Shown: positions 12,029 to 24,984, counted from the first letter of the stretch. The stretch: 64,000 nt of DNA from Heracleum sosnowskyi (GCA_030848705.1 CM061239.1:83434363-83498362), one strand, 5' to 3'. Program-made: numbers and translations. The notes: a model not told the origin generated them from the sequence alone.

Positions 12029-12519
12029 TCTAATATATATTAAAATAATTAATTATTATAATATAAATCAAATATGAGTTGGTTTTTAAGTTGACTAGAA
12101 TTCTCGATGTAAAAATTCGTAATTTTAATTATGAGTTGAGTATGTTTATTTGATTGTTGGTCTATAGTTTAAATCTAATTTTAGTAGGTTTGCTTATTTT
12201 AATTCTATTCCTAAGTTGAATAGAACTAATGTAAAAATTCGTCATTTTTATTCTTTCTTCAGTTTTTGGATAGTTTTAATTGGAAAAAAATTATTAAACG
12301 ATAACTAAATTACAGATTATTTTGTGAGTTTTATTTGGGCTGTAAAATCGTTTAATTTAATTTTTAGAACTCAAGATACAACATAAATAATATATGGAGC
12401 CTATAAAACCTAATAAATATAGTGTAAAAACTAATAACATAAAATTATTAAAAAACTACAAATTATTATATTTATAGATATTAAAAAAATAACCGTGCGT
12501 TACACGGGTTATAAGCTAG
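12029..12519 (+). mobile_element. Candidate non-autonomous Helitron
   Basis: The right end has a short hairpin (CCGTG CGTTA CACGG) at about 12492-12506, then CTAG at 12516-12519 followed by T. That is the CTRR plus 3' hairpin pattern of plant Helitrons. A plausible left end is TCTAATATATATT at 12029, preceded by A, which gives insertion between A and T. No transposase is encoded. Two related pieces around AAGTTGA...TAGAA...GTAAAAATTCGT lie inside (about 12090 and 12212). The left end rests only on a TC start in AT-rich DNA and is less certain. Confidence 0.5.
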
Positions 12520-12930
12520 TATATATATATGAATAAGGTTCTAGGGAGAACCTCTTTATCAAGAGACCCATGAGACTCAAATCCTGACCGTTCATTAATT
12601 AAAATTTTAATACATTACAATATACTACAGAGTATATTTAATGGCAATCTGGTAAATACATGTAAAATCAAGGATACTTACACTATAATTATTATACATT
12701 ATACGATTTGTACTGAAACTAAACATGGGAAGATTCTTTCCAACATATTTGATTGCACGATTTGGATTTTTTATTTTTGGAAACGAATCTGTGATTCAAA
12801 TTACTCGATGTAATGATATACACATAAAATGATAAAAGAAAATGAAGAATAGAGTCTACTAACCCTAGAACAGAGGCGCACATGAACAGAGACGTGAAGA
12901 CACTGATACTATACGGTAATACTGATTCAT
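12520..12930. other. Intergenic sequence
   Basis: No gene seen. A short imperfect palindrome GGTTCTAGGGAGAACC lies near 12537. The rest is AT-rich unique-looking sequence up to the CAT target site of the next element. Confidence 0.55.
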
Positions 12931-13919
12931 CACTACAAGAAAAACGGCTAAATTCGACAAGAAAAATTCTGTCGAATTTAATTAAATTCGACGGAATTTT
13001 GTCGAATTTAACTAAATTCGACAGAAAATGTGTTTGTCGAAAATGCTCGCGTCGAATTTAGTAAATCGGTCGAATTTAGTATGCTAAATTCGACTAACTT
13101 TGGTCAAAATTGATATTGTTAAATTCGACCAAATTTGGTCGAAATTAGCACTTCAGGCGCCAAATTTCAAAACTTTGAAAATTTTAAATTTTGGTGAAAA
13201 ATTCAAATTTTTAAAATTTTGCCGCCTGAAGTGCTAAATTCGACCAAATCTGGTCGAATTTAAAATGCTAAATTCGACCAAATCTGATCGAATTTAAAGT
13301 GCCGGAATTTAAAAAAAAACAGCAGCTTCTGCTGCTTCTTCTGCCGGAGTTACTGTTCCGGTGAACCAAAAACATCTCCAAAAATTACCAAATTAACATA
13401 TCAGTAGGTAAATCCAACGATCTAAATATTCACCTAAACATAATTTAAAAACGAAAACTAAAACCCATATTCCGGTAAACCGAACATTTTCCGATGAGTC
13501 AAAACAAATCTGAAAAATTCTCAATTTAATATATGTATCCAAGCATCCGACGATATATACAATAGTCAAAATTGAAAATCAAAAAAAAATTATAATTGTT
13601 AATTCCGGCCACCTCAAGAATTTTCCGGCGAATTAAAAAGTGCCCGGAAAATTATGAAATTAATAACTAAGCATAAACAAGCACCAACATACAATCTTGC
13701 AGCCTCAAAATCATCAAAAACTTCATCAAACCTCCAACCCGAATTAAACTTCAAATATTACCCAGAAAAATATTTGATAAAAATCAAAAAATATTTATAT
13801 CAATGTATAGAGCTTGATTTGTAGAATACATACATATATAAATCACTAATTTTGGATGAATAGATTGAGAGATGTGAATTTTTGAAGATTAAATATTATG
13901 TATATGTATATGTATATGT

Positions 13920-14157
<238 letters not shown>

Positions 14158-14242
14158 GAATATGAATCGTTGGATGGTGTTTTTTTTTGTTTTAATCAAG
14201 GGTTAGAAATTGATTAAAGAAGCACAATCCATGTGCTATGTT

Positions 14243-15760
14243 GTCCACCAATAACACATTGACACATGTTATCAAACAGAATTTTTAATTTTCTATTCCT
14301 AATATAGAGTAAAATAAATATATTATATTGACTAATACTCGTAACTAGTGCTTTGTCACAAATTATTATTTCTATTTTTTAAAAAATATTTCTCGACGAT
14401 CCAACCGTACGGATGTCAATATAAATCTAATTTAATATTATTCCCAAATTTTCAAAAGATAAAAAATTAATTTGGCCACAGATCTTAGTAGATCATTATT
14501 ATATTGACTAATACTCGTAACTACTGTTTTGTCACGGATTGTTGTTTCTATTTTTTGAAAATTATTTCTCGACGATCCAACCGTACGGATGTCAAGATAT
14601 ATCTAATTTAATGATATTCCCAAATTTTTAAAAATTAAAAAATTAATTTGGTCAGAGATCTTAGTAGATTACTACTATATTGACTAGTACTCGTAACTAC
14701 TGTTTTGTCACGGATTGTTGTTTCTATTTTTTGAAAATTATTTCTCGACGATCCAACCGTACGGATGTCAACATATATATAATTTAATGATATTCCCAAA
14801 TTTTTAAAAATTAAAAAATTAATTTGGTCAGAGATCTTAGTAGATTACTACTATATTGACTAGTACTCGTAACTACTGTTTTGTCACGGATTGTTGTTTC
14901 TATTTTTTTAAAATTATTTCTCGACGATCCAACCGTACGGATGTCAACATATATATAATTTAATGATATTCCCAAATTTTTAAAAATTAAAAAATTAATT
15001 TGGTCAGAGATCTTAGTAGATTACTACTATATTGACTAGTACTCGTAACTACTGTTTTGTCCACCAATAACACATTGACACATGTTATCAAACAGAATTT
15101 TTGATTTTCTATTCCTAATATAGAGTAAAATAAATATGGATTAAAGTTATAAATCTAATTTAATGTTATTCCCAAATTTTCAAAAAATAAAAAATTAATT
15201 AGGTTGGAGATCTTAGTAGATCATTATTATATTGACTAATACTCGTAACTAGTGCTTTGTCACAAATTATTATTTCTATTTTTTAAAAAATATTTCTCGA
15301 CGATCCAACCGTACGGATGTCAATATAAATCTAATTTAATATTATTCCCAAATTTTCAAAAGATAAAAAATTAATTTGGCCACAGATCTTAGTAGATCAT
15401 TATTATATTGACTAATACTCGTAACTACTGTTTTGTCACGGATTGTTGTTTCTATTTTTTGAAAATTAATTCTCGACGATCCAACCGTACGGATGTCAAG
15501 ATATATCTAATTTAATGATATTCCCAAATTTTTAAAAATTAAAAAATTAATTTGGTCAGAGATCTTAGTAGATTACTACTATATTGACTAGTACTCGTAA
15601 CTACTGTTTTGTCACGGATTGTTGTTTCTATTTTTTTAAAATTATTTCTCGACGATCCAACCGTACGGATGTCAACATATATATAATTTAATGATATTCC
15701 CAAATTTTCAAAAGATAAAAAAATAATTTGGTTGGAGATTTTAGTAGGAAACTACTAAAT
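14243..15760. repeat. 176-bp tandem repeat array
   Basis: The marker TTGACTA(A/G)TACTCGTAAC starts at 14328, 14504, 14680, 14856, 15032, 15232, 15408 and 15584. The period is therefore exactly 176 bp apart from one step of 200. That step contains a second copy of the left flank (GTCCACCAATAACACATTG at 14243 and again at 15059), so the array has a higher-order duplication of about 816 bp. Each unit contains CGACGATCCAACCGTACGG. Inverted copies of this core lie at about 15853 and 16027, outside the array. Confidence 0.93.
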
Positions 15761-16073
15761 CAATTAGTACGGTTGGAGATTTCTGGAAAGATGCGGCATA
15801 ACCGGACATTTATATTTTTTTTTTTTTCCCAACACTAGAATGACTACCTATTAACATCCGTACGGTTGGATCGTCGAAAAAATCAATTGAAAAAATTATT
15901 CAGTAAATTTGAGACATGTCCAGTTCCTCGAAACAGTACTATTCCAACGTTTCTGGAAAGATGCGGCATAACCGGACATTCATATTTTTTGATTAATTTT
16001 TCCCAACCCTAGAATGAGTACCGATTAACATCCGTACGGTTGGATCGTCGAATAAATCAATTAAAAAATTATT

Positions 16074-16118
16074 CGGGTTTAGGGTTCGGGTTTAGGGTTT
16101 AGGGTTTAGGGTTTAGGG
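16074..16118 (+). repeat. Interstitial plant telomere-type repeat
   Basis: About six consecutive TTTAGGG units, the first with one variant (TTCGGG). TTTAGGG is the common plant telomere unit. It lies inside the CACTA element, so it is not a chromosome end. Confidence 0.9.
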
Positions 16119-16564
16119 CACTCATGGGTCCCACGTTTTTCAATATTATTTTGAATTAAAAATTAATTACTAATTAATTATTCATTAATTGTTTTATTAA
16201 TTTTTAATTGAAAATTAGAAAAATTAGTAGGGCCCACTATCATAATATTATTTTTAATTAAAAATTTTTTATTAATTAATTTTTAATTGAAAATTATAAA
16301 ATTTTGTGGGGCCCACTTGTGGGGCCCACGTTTTTTCATATTATTTTCAATTAAAAATTAATTATTAATTTATTATCAATTAATTATTGATTTTTTTTCA
16401 TGCTATTTATTCACATTTAATTATTTAATAACGTTTTTTTTAAAATTGCAAAAATAAACCTTCGACGGAATTCTGTCACTTTTATAAATGCGACTAAAAA
16501 CTGTCGAATATAGTTTTGAACGGTCTGAAAAATTTCGGCGGCAATATTCCCACAAAAACTAAAA

Positions 16565-16830
16565 GTTAAATTCGACAGAATTCGGTCGAAGTTTGAAATC
16601 TGAAATTAATATTTTTGGTGGGATTGTTCCCGCTTTTTTTTGGTGGGTTCTAATTTCGACAGTACAAACAATTCTGTCGAATTTAGTATTGAAAATGTTA
16701 AATTCGACAGAATTCGGTCGAAGTTTGAAATCTGAAATTAATATTTTTGGTGGGATTGTTCCCGCTTTTTTTTGGTGGGTTCTAATTTCGACAGTACAAA
16801 CAATTCTGTCGAATTTAGTATTGAAAATGC
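16565..16830. repeat. 132-bp tandem duplication in the CACTA 3' subterminal region
   Basis: GTTAAATTCGACAGAATTCG starts at 16565 and again at 16697, with nearly identical sequence following each. The unit includes subterminal AATTCGAC words. The 88-codon ORF reading through it is a repeat translation. Confidence 0.88.
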
Positions 16831-17065
16831 GACATAATAAAAATTTCTGTCGAATTTAGTACTAATTGCGACAGAATTGTGTCGAATTTAGCCGCAGTCT
16901 TAATTTTCAGCTGATATCTGTCGAATTTGGTGTCTGTCGAATTTATTCTGTCGAATTTAGCCTTACTTTCTTGTAGTGCATATTTTTTTTATAAAACATG
17001 TTTAAATAATGCAAAACACTAAATAGAATCGCAACACTAACATATTCTATGTTTTTTGACATGTT

Positions 17066-17457
17066 ATGGATTCATCATCACTGCCAGTTTTGACAAAGAA
17101 ATTGCGAGAAACACATTCAATGGTAACGTTAAAACCAGAACTACTATCTGGTATCTTGGTTTCTTTGACTGACGTTCAAAAGAAGTGGATTAACGACACT
17201 GGTTTTGGTTCCGTTTTGATGTTTGGTACTAATGATTATCATTACAATATAAGTTATCTTATACTTGAATCTTATCAACCAGATTCCTCTTCAGTTCATG
17301 TTAATGGACAAAATTTTAAGATTTCCGAAGAAGGCGTGGAAAAGATTCTAAGTCTACCATGAGGAGGGAAGGATGTTCACTTTTTAGAAGATAATACCGT
17401 CCTTGAAAGATGGAAATTGCAATTTGGTTATGAAAATCACTCAGATAAAATATTTAT
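17066..17457 (+). pseudogene. Fragment of a plant transposon-associated domain protein
   Basis: The ATG at 17066 opens 98 codons, ending at a TGA at 17360. The frame continues readably for about 30 codons afterwards (GGKDVHFLEDNTVLERWKLQ). The pattern GFGSVL..., a short hydrophobic YLILESY segment, then FKISEEGVEKILSLP resembles the N-terminal domain of plant proteins often linked to Ulp1-type proteases carried by Mutator-like elements (G-F-G-x-L ... I/V-x-x-x-D/E-V-x-x-x-L-x-L-P). I see no protease domain and no terminal repeats. It is best read as a broken transposon gene or gene fragment; family assignment is by motif memory only. Confidence 0.5.
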
Positions 17458-18148
17458 GTAAAAAAGAAGTGGAGAAAAACATCAAACAATAAGATTTTAA
17501 CCAAAGCTTTTAACGATGTGGTTTCTTTTCTGACGGAGGATTCTATAAAGTGTTCTATTATAGTGTTTTGTTTAAGAGCTATTCAAACTATAAGACTATT
17601 TGGTTTCTAATTTGCTAAGGCGTTCTATTAAAATTCATTAAGGTGTTTGGTTGGGGTGTCCTTAATTAAGATTCGTTAAGCTGTTAAGGTTTGTTAAGAT
17701 GCAAGCTTCAATGGGCTAATGTTAGATTTAGAAATGACGTTTATTTTTATCGTTTAATATGTTCAATATATGAGTGATATACATATAACTCAGTAAACTA
17801 TGTAAAACTATAACACTAATCTTTTTTTGTATGAAACAGTGACATGGATTCATCAAGGCATCAAAAATCGTCAAAGATAAGTGGAGAAAATAGTAAGATT
17901 TTAATCAAAGTTTTTGAGAGACGTTGATTCTTGTTTGACCCGGAATTCTATAAAGATTTCTAGTATAGTGTTTTGTTTAAGAGCTTTTCAAACGGTAAGA
18001 TTTTTAGGTTTCTAATTTGCTAAGGTGTTCTGCTAAGATTCATTAACGTGTTCGGTAGGGATTGGGTGTCCTGTAACTAAGATTCATTAAGATATTAAGG
18101 TTTGCTAAGATGCAAGCTTCAACTACAATGGGCTGATGGCAGATTTAG
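17458..18148 (+). repeat. Imperfect direct duplication within the decayed locus
   Basis: Two blocks, about 17458-17738 and 17880-18148, share ordered phrases: AAGTGGAGAAAA, ATTCTATAAAG, TAGTGTTTTGTTTAAGAGCT, TTCTAATTTGCTAAGG and AAGATGCAAGCTTCAA. A second ATGGATTCATCAA (17843) repeats the start of the ORF at 17066. So a segment containing the gene start was duplicated and then decayed. Confidence 0.7.
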
Positions 18149-18486
18149 CAAAGATGATTATTGATGGAGGATCTCTTCTGGTTCAGATAGTGTTCTAGGA
18201 AATCTTCAATGATCTTGTATCAAATGGTCTCAAAAAATTATACTTAATTGCACCAATTGCTAAATGATGTTGTTTCGAAGATGTTGGTCGAGGATGTTAG
18301 TAGCAATTCAAGATGGTCTCTATGCTTGCTCCTGCTAGAAATGCTAGAATGGAACATAACATTGACCAAGTGATTGGAATGGGAGGTTGTCATGTATCTT
18401 GGAGTGCAGATGTTATTTATGGACTTCAAGCAATTCAAATGGCATATGACGATTGCGATGAGATGGAGTTCTGATCTCATTTGGTT
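18149..18486 (+). other. Possible remnant coding sequence, unidentified
   Basis: A plus-strand frame near 18330-18475 reads sensibly (for example NIDQVIGMGGCHVSWSADV), but several stops lie upstream. I do not recognise it. It may belong to the same decayed gene as the ORF at 17066. Confidence 0.3.
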
Positions 18487-20831
18487 ATTGGAGCTTTAGT
18501 GTTTAGTAGTTTGAGTCTATAGTTAACTTATTAACACGTCTTAGACTCTCATTATTAATGTCTTGTCTTTTTGTTATTTGTTCCTAGTTTCGTTCCCATT
18601 CTGTGTTTTCGGTATTGGTAGATGCTTAGTAGTTATCATAGTCGTTGTGATCCATCTTTCTATTGGTTCCTTTTTAATTCTTTAGTTTATTTTGAAAAAA
18701 ATATATACATTTTATGGATATTTTAAAAAAATAAAATTGCAATATAATTTAATATTTTTCATCTCATTGAGACAATAATTTAAAAAAAATTTCGGGTTAA
18801 CCTAAAGATTTGCAACAAAATTTTGATCAATCACTTTTTTTAAAATTTCACATCACCAAGCTTGTAATTAAAACTTTCAGCAATGCTATTATACAAAAGA
18901 AAAATGCTAGTACCCCAAGAATTGTTACAATTTTTTTTCCAAAATCTATGTGGCACATGAATAAATGATAATATTAATTTATTAAATAATATTAAAAAGT
19001 CATGCGTTAACTCCAAAACATTAAAATGTTATACTAAAACACTTGAGATAATCTCAAAATCTACTATAAAATACTTAAGCGAATAAAACAACACTTAGTA
19101 AAATCTTAATAAAATCTTAGAATGTTTATAAAAATATAATTGAAAAATAAAATATTAGTATATTAAATAATATTAAAAAGTGATACATGAATTGAAAGAT
19201 TAAAAACCCAAAAAAAATAAACAAATATACTATTAAAACACTTAAGAAAATTTCGTAAAAAATATAATTTTCGTCTATTTCTGTAATAATATTGACTTTA
19301 TTATTTTTAAAGTAAGATACCTTTAAAATATAATTTTCGTGTATTTCTGTAAAATATAAAACACTTAAGCGAATCTTTAAAATATTTTTAGTATGTTTTT
19401 TTAATAATATCTAACTTTTAAAATACATAAACCAATCTTATAATAAATATTTAATAAAAGAAATATCTAAACATATTAAAAAAGTCAAATATCTTAATTT
19501 CATTAGAAAAATGAATACGCCAATTTTTATAAAAAAAACAAATATTTTAAACTATATATTATTAAGAATATAACTCTAAAACACTTAAGAGAACTCGTAA
19601 AAAGTAATTTTTTTATCTATTGCAAAATTGTCCATTATATATTAACATAATATACATTCTCCAAAATAAGAATCTTATAACACTTACAACACTTAAGATA
19701 CTTATATTTGAAAACAACTAAAAAAGTAAAAATCTCAATTAATTAAACAAAATTGAAAATTTTTAGTACATCTTTTATAATATCTAAATTTAAGCAAATC
19801 TTTAAATATTTTTAGTACATCTTTTATAATATCTAAATTTTAAAATACATATACAAATCTTATAATAAATATTAAATAAACAAAAAATCTAAGATTATAA
19901 AAAAGTCAAATTTCTAAATCGACACTAATTTTTTATAAGAAAATTAAATATTTTAAACTATACATTATTCTGAATATTACTCTTAAATGGTCTAGAGAAT
20001 CTGGTAAAAATTTAAATTTTTACATCTTTTGTAAGAAGAACAATATTGAATTTCATTATATTAATATAATATACATTCTTAAAATCTACTCTCAAACACT
20101 TAAACTAATATTACAACACTTAAAGAGAATCTCTATTTTAAAAGGATATATTAGAAAAATCATATGTTAACTTGTTTAATGAATTGAAAGATTAAAAATC
20201 TCACAATATTAAGATAAATTGTACTAAACCACTTAACAGAGAATCTTGTTATATATTTTTCGTAAACCATCATATTGAATTTAATTTTTTCAAAATAATA
20301 TGCTTTCTCAAAATTACACTGAAACACATAATCGAATTTTTATATATCATAAAAAAGACAAATAGTGAATTTTGTAATATCATACATTCTTAAAATCAAC
20401 TTTTAAATAACCACCATGAAATTCTATTAAGTGTTTTGTGTAAAATCATATATTTTAAACTACACATTATTCAAAATATATAACTCTTAAATAATTAAGA
20501 GAATCTGGTAAAAAAATTAATTTATTACATAGTCTGTAGAAAGATGACAATTGTGAATTTCATTATATTTTAATAACATACATTCTCAAAATCTACACTA
20601 AGATACTAAAAATGTTAAAACACTTAGAATCTTAATAATATCTTAAAATACCTTAAACTTCAAAATAATTGGAAAAAAAAACTTAAAAATGTTACATATA
20701 AGAATATTATGATAAACATTGAATGAACAAAAATATCTAAGCTTATAGAAAAAAGTCAAATATCTAAATATAATATTAAATATGAATACACAAATTTCTA
20801 TGAAAAAAATCAAATATTACTCTTAAACATT
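18487..20831. other. AT-rich region with recurring ACACTTAA words
   Basis: No gene. Between about 19010 and 20660 the sequence repeatedly uses AAAACACTTAA(G)(A)GAAT, CTTAAAATCT and TAATATCTAAA phrases at irregular spacing, as expected for a very degenerate repeat array. No termini are recognised. Confidence 0.55.
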
Positions 20832-21566
20832 CACTACATCAAAAATGACCTATTGTAGATGTTTATGTAACGTTTTGATCAAAATTCGGCGTTACATTTA
20901 CTAGCGTTGCCTATGACTTCTATTGTAACACTAAATGTACTTATTGCAACCCTTTTTTAAATATTACAATAGCATTTTTTTGTAACACATTTGTCTGTTT
21001 TAGTAACATTTTTAAGGTGTTGCAATAGACTAATGCAACACCTTTTTGCAACATCTATTAAATAAAAATGTTACAAAGTTAGTTCATTGCAACACTTTGA
21101 TGCAACATTTTGATGCCTTTTGCAATACATTTTGGTTTTTTAGCAAAATTTATCTGCAACATTTTAATCTCTATTGTAATATTTATAGTTTTTAATTGCA
21201 ACATTAATGTGCAACGCTTTTTAGTATTCAGATTGCAATGTCTTGTCTGAAATTTTAATATACCATGCACAAAAGCATATAAACCAATCCACCAGAAATG
21301 ACATTTCATTCCAATGGCAAATCCAAAAAACACATGTACCAAACCAGAAATGACATTTCAAAGTTCCGAAATTGAAAATCCAACAAACACATGTCAATAA
21401 ACCCAAACATAGTCCGACATCTAGTTCTTAAGTCTAAAGTCGAAACACATGTCGGCTTACACCACAATTCTACATTAAACTTAGTCTTAATATCATATCA
21501 TGTCAAAATACCAACCTACTACCAAAAGTACGCATATAGAAAATAAGAGTTAAGTACTACTGATTA

Positions 21567-23513
21567 TCAATCATCATTTTCGTCATCCTCGTGATCATCG
21601 TCATCCTCGCGATCATCGTCATCCTCATGATCATTGTCCTCCTGATCACTGTCCTCACTTTCGTCACCAGTAGTAGTATCAGCACACAACTCTTCAACAT
21701 CAAGGTATTTGAAATCTGGATTGATTTCTCCCAATTTCGCTATTACCTTTGACATTTTCTCACACACCTTTTGATCTACCATCTCTTGCATTTCAGCCAT
21801 GATTTCCTCCTTTATAGTCTTTTTGAGATCATCAATATCAGTAGCAGGTGTACTGGAACTACAAAGAATTGGCTGCTGAGCTTTCATTGTTTTTCTGCAT
21901 TTTCCAGACCTTCCTAGAAGCCAATTCGGTCCATGTTTTGGTTTTTTGCCTTGTTCCGCCCAACTGCCATCTTCAACAGCAGTTGTAGCCTACGAATAAA
22001 CATGGACACATTAAAACTGAAAGAAGGCCTACCTTCAAAGGAAAATATTACAGAATCTTTAATAGGTGAAAATGACTAAAAAACTTAAATACTTGCATCT
22101 TACCTTGTATTCTTGTCCTTATTTCCGTTTACGTGTTTTCTGATAAATATCATCTTTCGGAGCTAGCTTTTTAGGGTCGATCTTCTTTTCTGCTTTCTGC
22201 GATAATAATGCAAAGAATGGCATAATACTAAAACTATATATAATGCAAGAATGACAATGACATAGAAAATTAAACCATCTTTTAAATAAAAGCTGGACAT
22301 ACAATTTTCTCGCCAATTTGCGCAAAACTTTTACGACCAGCAGTGTGCGTTTCCACAATCAACTTACGATTTTCTGCATTTTTTCTAGCTCGCTCCTGAC
22401 CATTCAATAAAGTGCGAAGAATATAAAATAACTTACAAAAATAAAATTGTGAAAAAGTCAAGTACTAGCTAATGGATTGATATATGAATGGATATACCTC
22501 AACATCTTTATCCCCCCAGTATTTGAGAAGCACCTTGAATTCTTCGACTGAAATGACATTGGGCCTATTTTTTAGCCTGTCTTCATCATTATAATATTTG
22601 AGATAATGGTCTTTCTTAATCCGGCTCTTGTTCAATTTCCACAAAGCACTAATAGTCCGCAATGTATAGGTTCTTCCTTCCTCAGGAATTTCATATTTTG
22701 TCTAAAAAATTAGTTGGAATTTATTAGTGACAACTAGAGACCATAATAAACAACTAGAGATCATAAAAAAGGTGTGCAAGATTTTGAGTTTACCTTAACA
22801 AAAGACCATATTTCCTCCTTCTGTTGTTTAGGAAATTTATGCCAACTGACGAGATCAAGAGGGACAGACTGCCTACCCATTGTCCCGCAGAAGTTTTTGA
22901 ATTCAACCAAGTCTTTAATCATACCCTTGGCCACATTAAAAGATGATGGGAGATTTACATTAGGCAAAACCTCCTTTATCAGCTCAAGCAAATCGCTAAA
23001 TGCTGACTCGCTAAATCCATGAATGCACTTTAGTTGGTAAAACCTAACTATGAAACTTAATCGAGTAAATTTTTTACACTCAGGATATAAAGGTTGTCCA
23101 CCCTCCTTAACAAGCCTATAAAATTTCCTTGCATCATCATTCAATCCCTTCCTAACTCTATCTTCACTAGTATCATTATCATCCCCATATGCATTTTGTA
23201 TCATCGCCTCAAACTCGTTTCCTAAACCCATACCTATATCAGTGTCCATCTCATCAACAACGCTATCTATCTTAAGGGTTGAGACCTCGTAAATCCATTC
23301 AATAGAATGGGGACAAGGACCATTACATATGAGATGCTCATGTATACCCTTGGCATCACTCCAATACACATTACTACATATTTTACAAGGACACATCAAC
23401 TCATTTCCTACGGCATATCTAGCAAATGCTATCTTAACAAAATCTTCCACCCCCTTCTTATATTTATCACTATACTTTGGAACTGATATCCATTTCTTTC
23501 CTTCATCTTCCAT
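21567..23513 (-). pseudogene. Internally deleted En/Spm-type transposase gene
   Basis: Five exons on the minus strand, all in phase 0 with GT-AG introns: 23513-22794, 22701-22498, 22395-22303, 22196-22104 and 21989-21567, about 510 codons. Exon 1 starts MEDEGKKWISVPKYS, the transposase-associated domain with a C-x-C-x2-C...H site. It then enters the TNP2 start (PLYPECKKFTRLSFIVR) and jumps directly to a PLDLVSWHKFPKQQKEEIW block that normally begins the Transposase_24 region, so the catalytic TNP2 core is missing. Exons 2-4 give the rest of Transposase_24 (ENRKL..ETHTAGRKSF). Exon 4 has one in-frame TAA after KTRKRK. The last exon has WLLGRSGK, a coiled stretch and an acidic tail of D/E/H repeats. 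Confidence 0.82.
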
Positions 23514-23923
23514 TTTATACCTTACATATTATTCAAAAAAAAACATAGCACATTAATTTTACAGAGACAAGAATATTGTTGGTATATAATCAAAAAGTTA
23601 CAATATAATTACAGAGACATTGTAATTTATGACATCATAATTTAAGACAAGACAAAGTAAAATTACACAGTAGTACAATTACACAGTACTCAGCCAAGAA
23701 CAAAGTACTTAGGACAATTAACAATTCTAGCAGACAATTAACTAATCACGGAATCTTTACTTGATTCCTAAAAGAATCTACATTTACTACCACTGGTACC
23801 AATTACACAGTACTCAACCAAGAAAAAAGTAATCAATTTCACAAAAAAATTATACAAAAAATTCACAGTACTAATTCAGCCAAGTCTAACTAACACAAAA
23901 AATTAGACAAAATAACACATACA

Positions 23924-23926
<3 letters not shown>
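23514..23926. other. Upstream region of the CACTA transposase gene
   Basis: No ORF supported. AT-rich, with repeated TTACACAGTA(C/G)T-type phrases (for example near 23665, 23683 and 23806) that may be subterminal repeats of the CACTA element. Confidence 0.5.
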
Positions 23927-23975
<49 letters not shown>

Positions 23976-23985
23976 TGTGTGTGTG
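23927..23985. repeat. (GA)n-(GT)n microsatellite at the E3 insertion site
   Basis: A GA run followed by a short GT run that ends at the E3 LTR. The last five bases, GTGTG, are a possible target duplication of E3. Confidence 0.9.
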
Positions 23986-24983
23986 TGTTAATCCCAAATG
24001 ACCTAACAGAATTGTAGAAGGGGGGGTTGAATACAATTACTTGATATTTCTCAAACTTAAAAACAACTTACAAATTAAAACTGAACTTATAAAATAAAAA
24101 TCACAAGCACTTAATAATTTCAGTTGGATTGTTTGATGATCCAACTGAAGTGATTTTTATTGCGGAAATAATCTGTGATACAAAAGTACATAGCTGCTCA
24201 GTTATAATAATGTAGAGAAGAAAATGCTCTCAAAAATAGTTAATACAATCTATTTGTTTTTCTTCTCTCATTTCTAAAGTAACTGCTACACTTGGTTATA
24301 TAAACCCAAGTTTACAACTCTATTTTTGGCTACACTAAAAGTACAATGAGTAACCGCCAATAGTTTGCTTTTCATCCCTTTGTCCAGTGGTCCTTGGAGA
24401 TATTTGCTTTTGTCTTCATGCTTATTATGATCACTCCCAAGAGCCCAATTAGAAACTGGGATGTTTCCTTATTCCCCATGTCCATTTTAATGGTTTCCAA
24501 TGCAAAGTACACTTCCACATCACCTTTAGATCTATTCAGTAAACTGTCACTATCACGTTGTCAACTATTCAGAAAAGCAATAATGATTCGTTGATAGCAG
24601 GGAGATGTGTTTCGTTGATAGCTTTATTCTTCATTTCGTTGATGAGTAAACTCCATACCGTTGACAGAGTAATCTTCATTCCGTTGACATGTCTTCACTT
24701 AGGCAAAATTACAAGGCATGAGATATTTACAATTAACCAACCTATTTTGCCTATCTAGTACTTAGTCAACATGACTTAGAAAACCTATCCAATATCTACA
24801 ATGAAATGCATATCAAACTAGAAGTATTGTACAGTGCAATTGCTACATCACTCATTTCATTGATGAGCTTCCTGTCAACGGAATGCTGCAAAGCATGCCA
24901 TTTCGTTGACAGCTACAAAATGACTTTACACAAATTCTACTAAGTGTTTTATGTTTATCATCAAGAACAACATATTCCTAACA
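23986..24983 (-). repeat. 3' LTR of SIRE-like element E3
   Basis: A 998-bp LTR, TGTTAATCCC...TTCCTAACA, homologous to the E1 LTR at 248-1313 but with fewer copies of the 24-bp CCGTTGA repeat (about 24645-24690). The polypurine tract lies to its right on the minus strand, so this is the 3' LTR and the element extends to higher coordinates. Confidence 0.9.
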
Positions 24984-24984
24984 A

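Larger units (their letters stand above)
20832..23985 (-). mobile_element. CACTA (En/Spm) element with transposase gene, right end cut by E3
   Basis: The left terminus CACTACATCAAAAATGACC at 20832 is followed by subterminal TTGCAAC or GTTGCAA words up to about 21240. A minus-strand transposase gene with five exons occupies 21567-23513. The right terminus is not visible: the E3 LTR begins at 23986 inside a GA/GT microsatellite upstream of the gene. The gene reads toward the left terminus, as En/Spm genes do. Confidence 0.8.

Noticed and set aside
16074..16118. A chromosome end
   Set aside because: Only about six units, inside a CACTA element with flanking sequence on both sides.
16593..16859. 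88-codon ORF with internal repeat
   Set aside because: It reads through the 132-bp tandem duplication of CACTA subterminal sequence; the protein repeat is a by-product.
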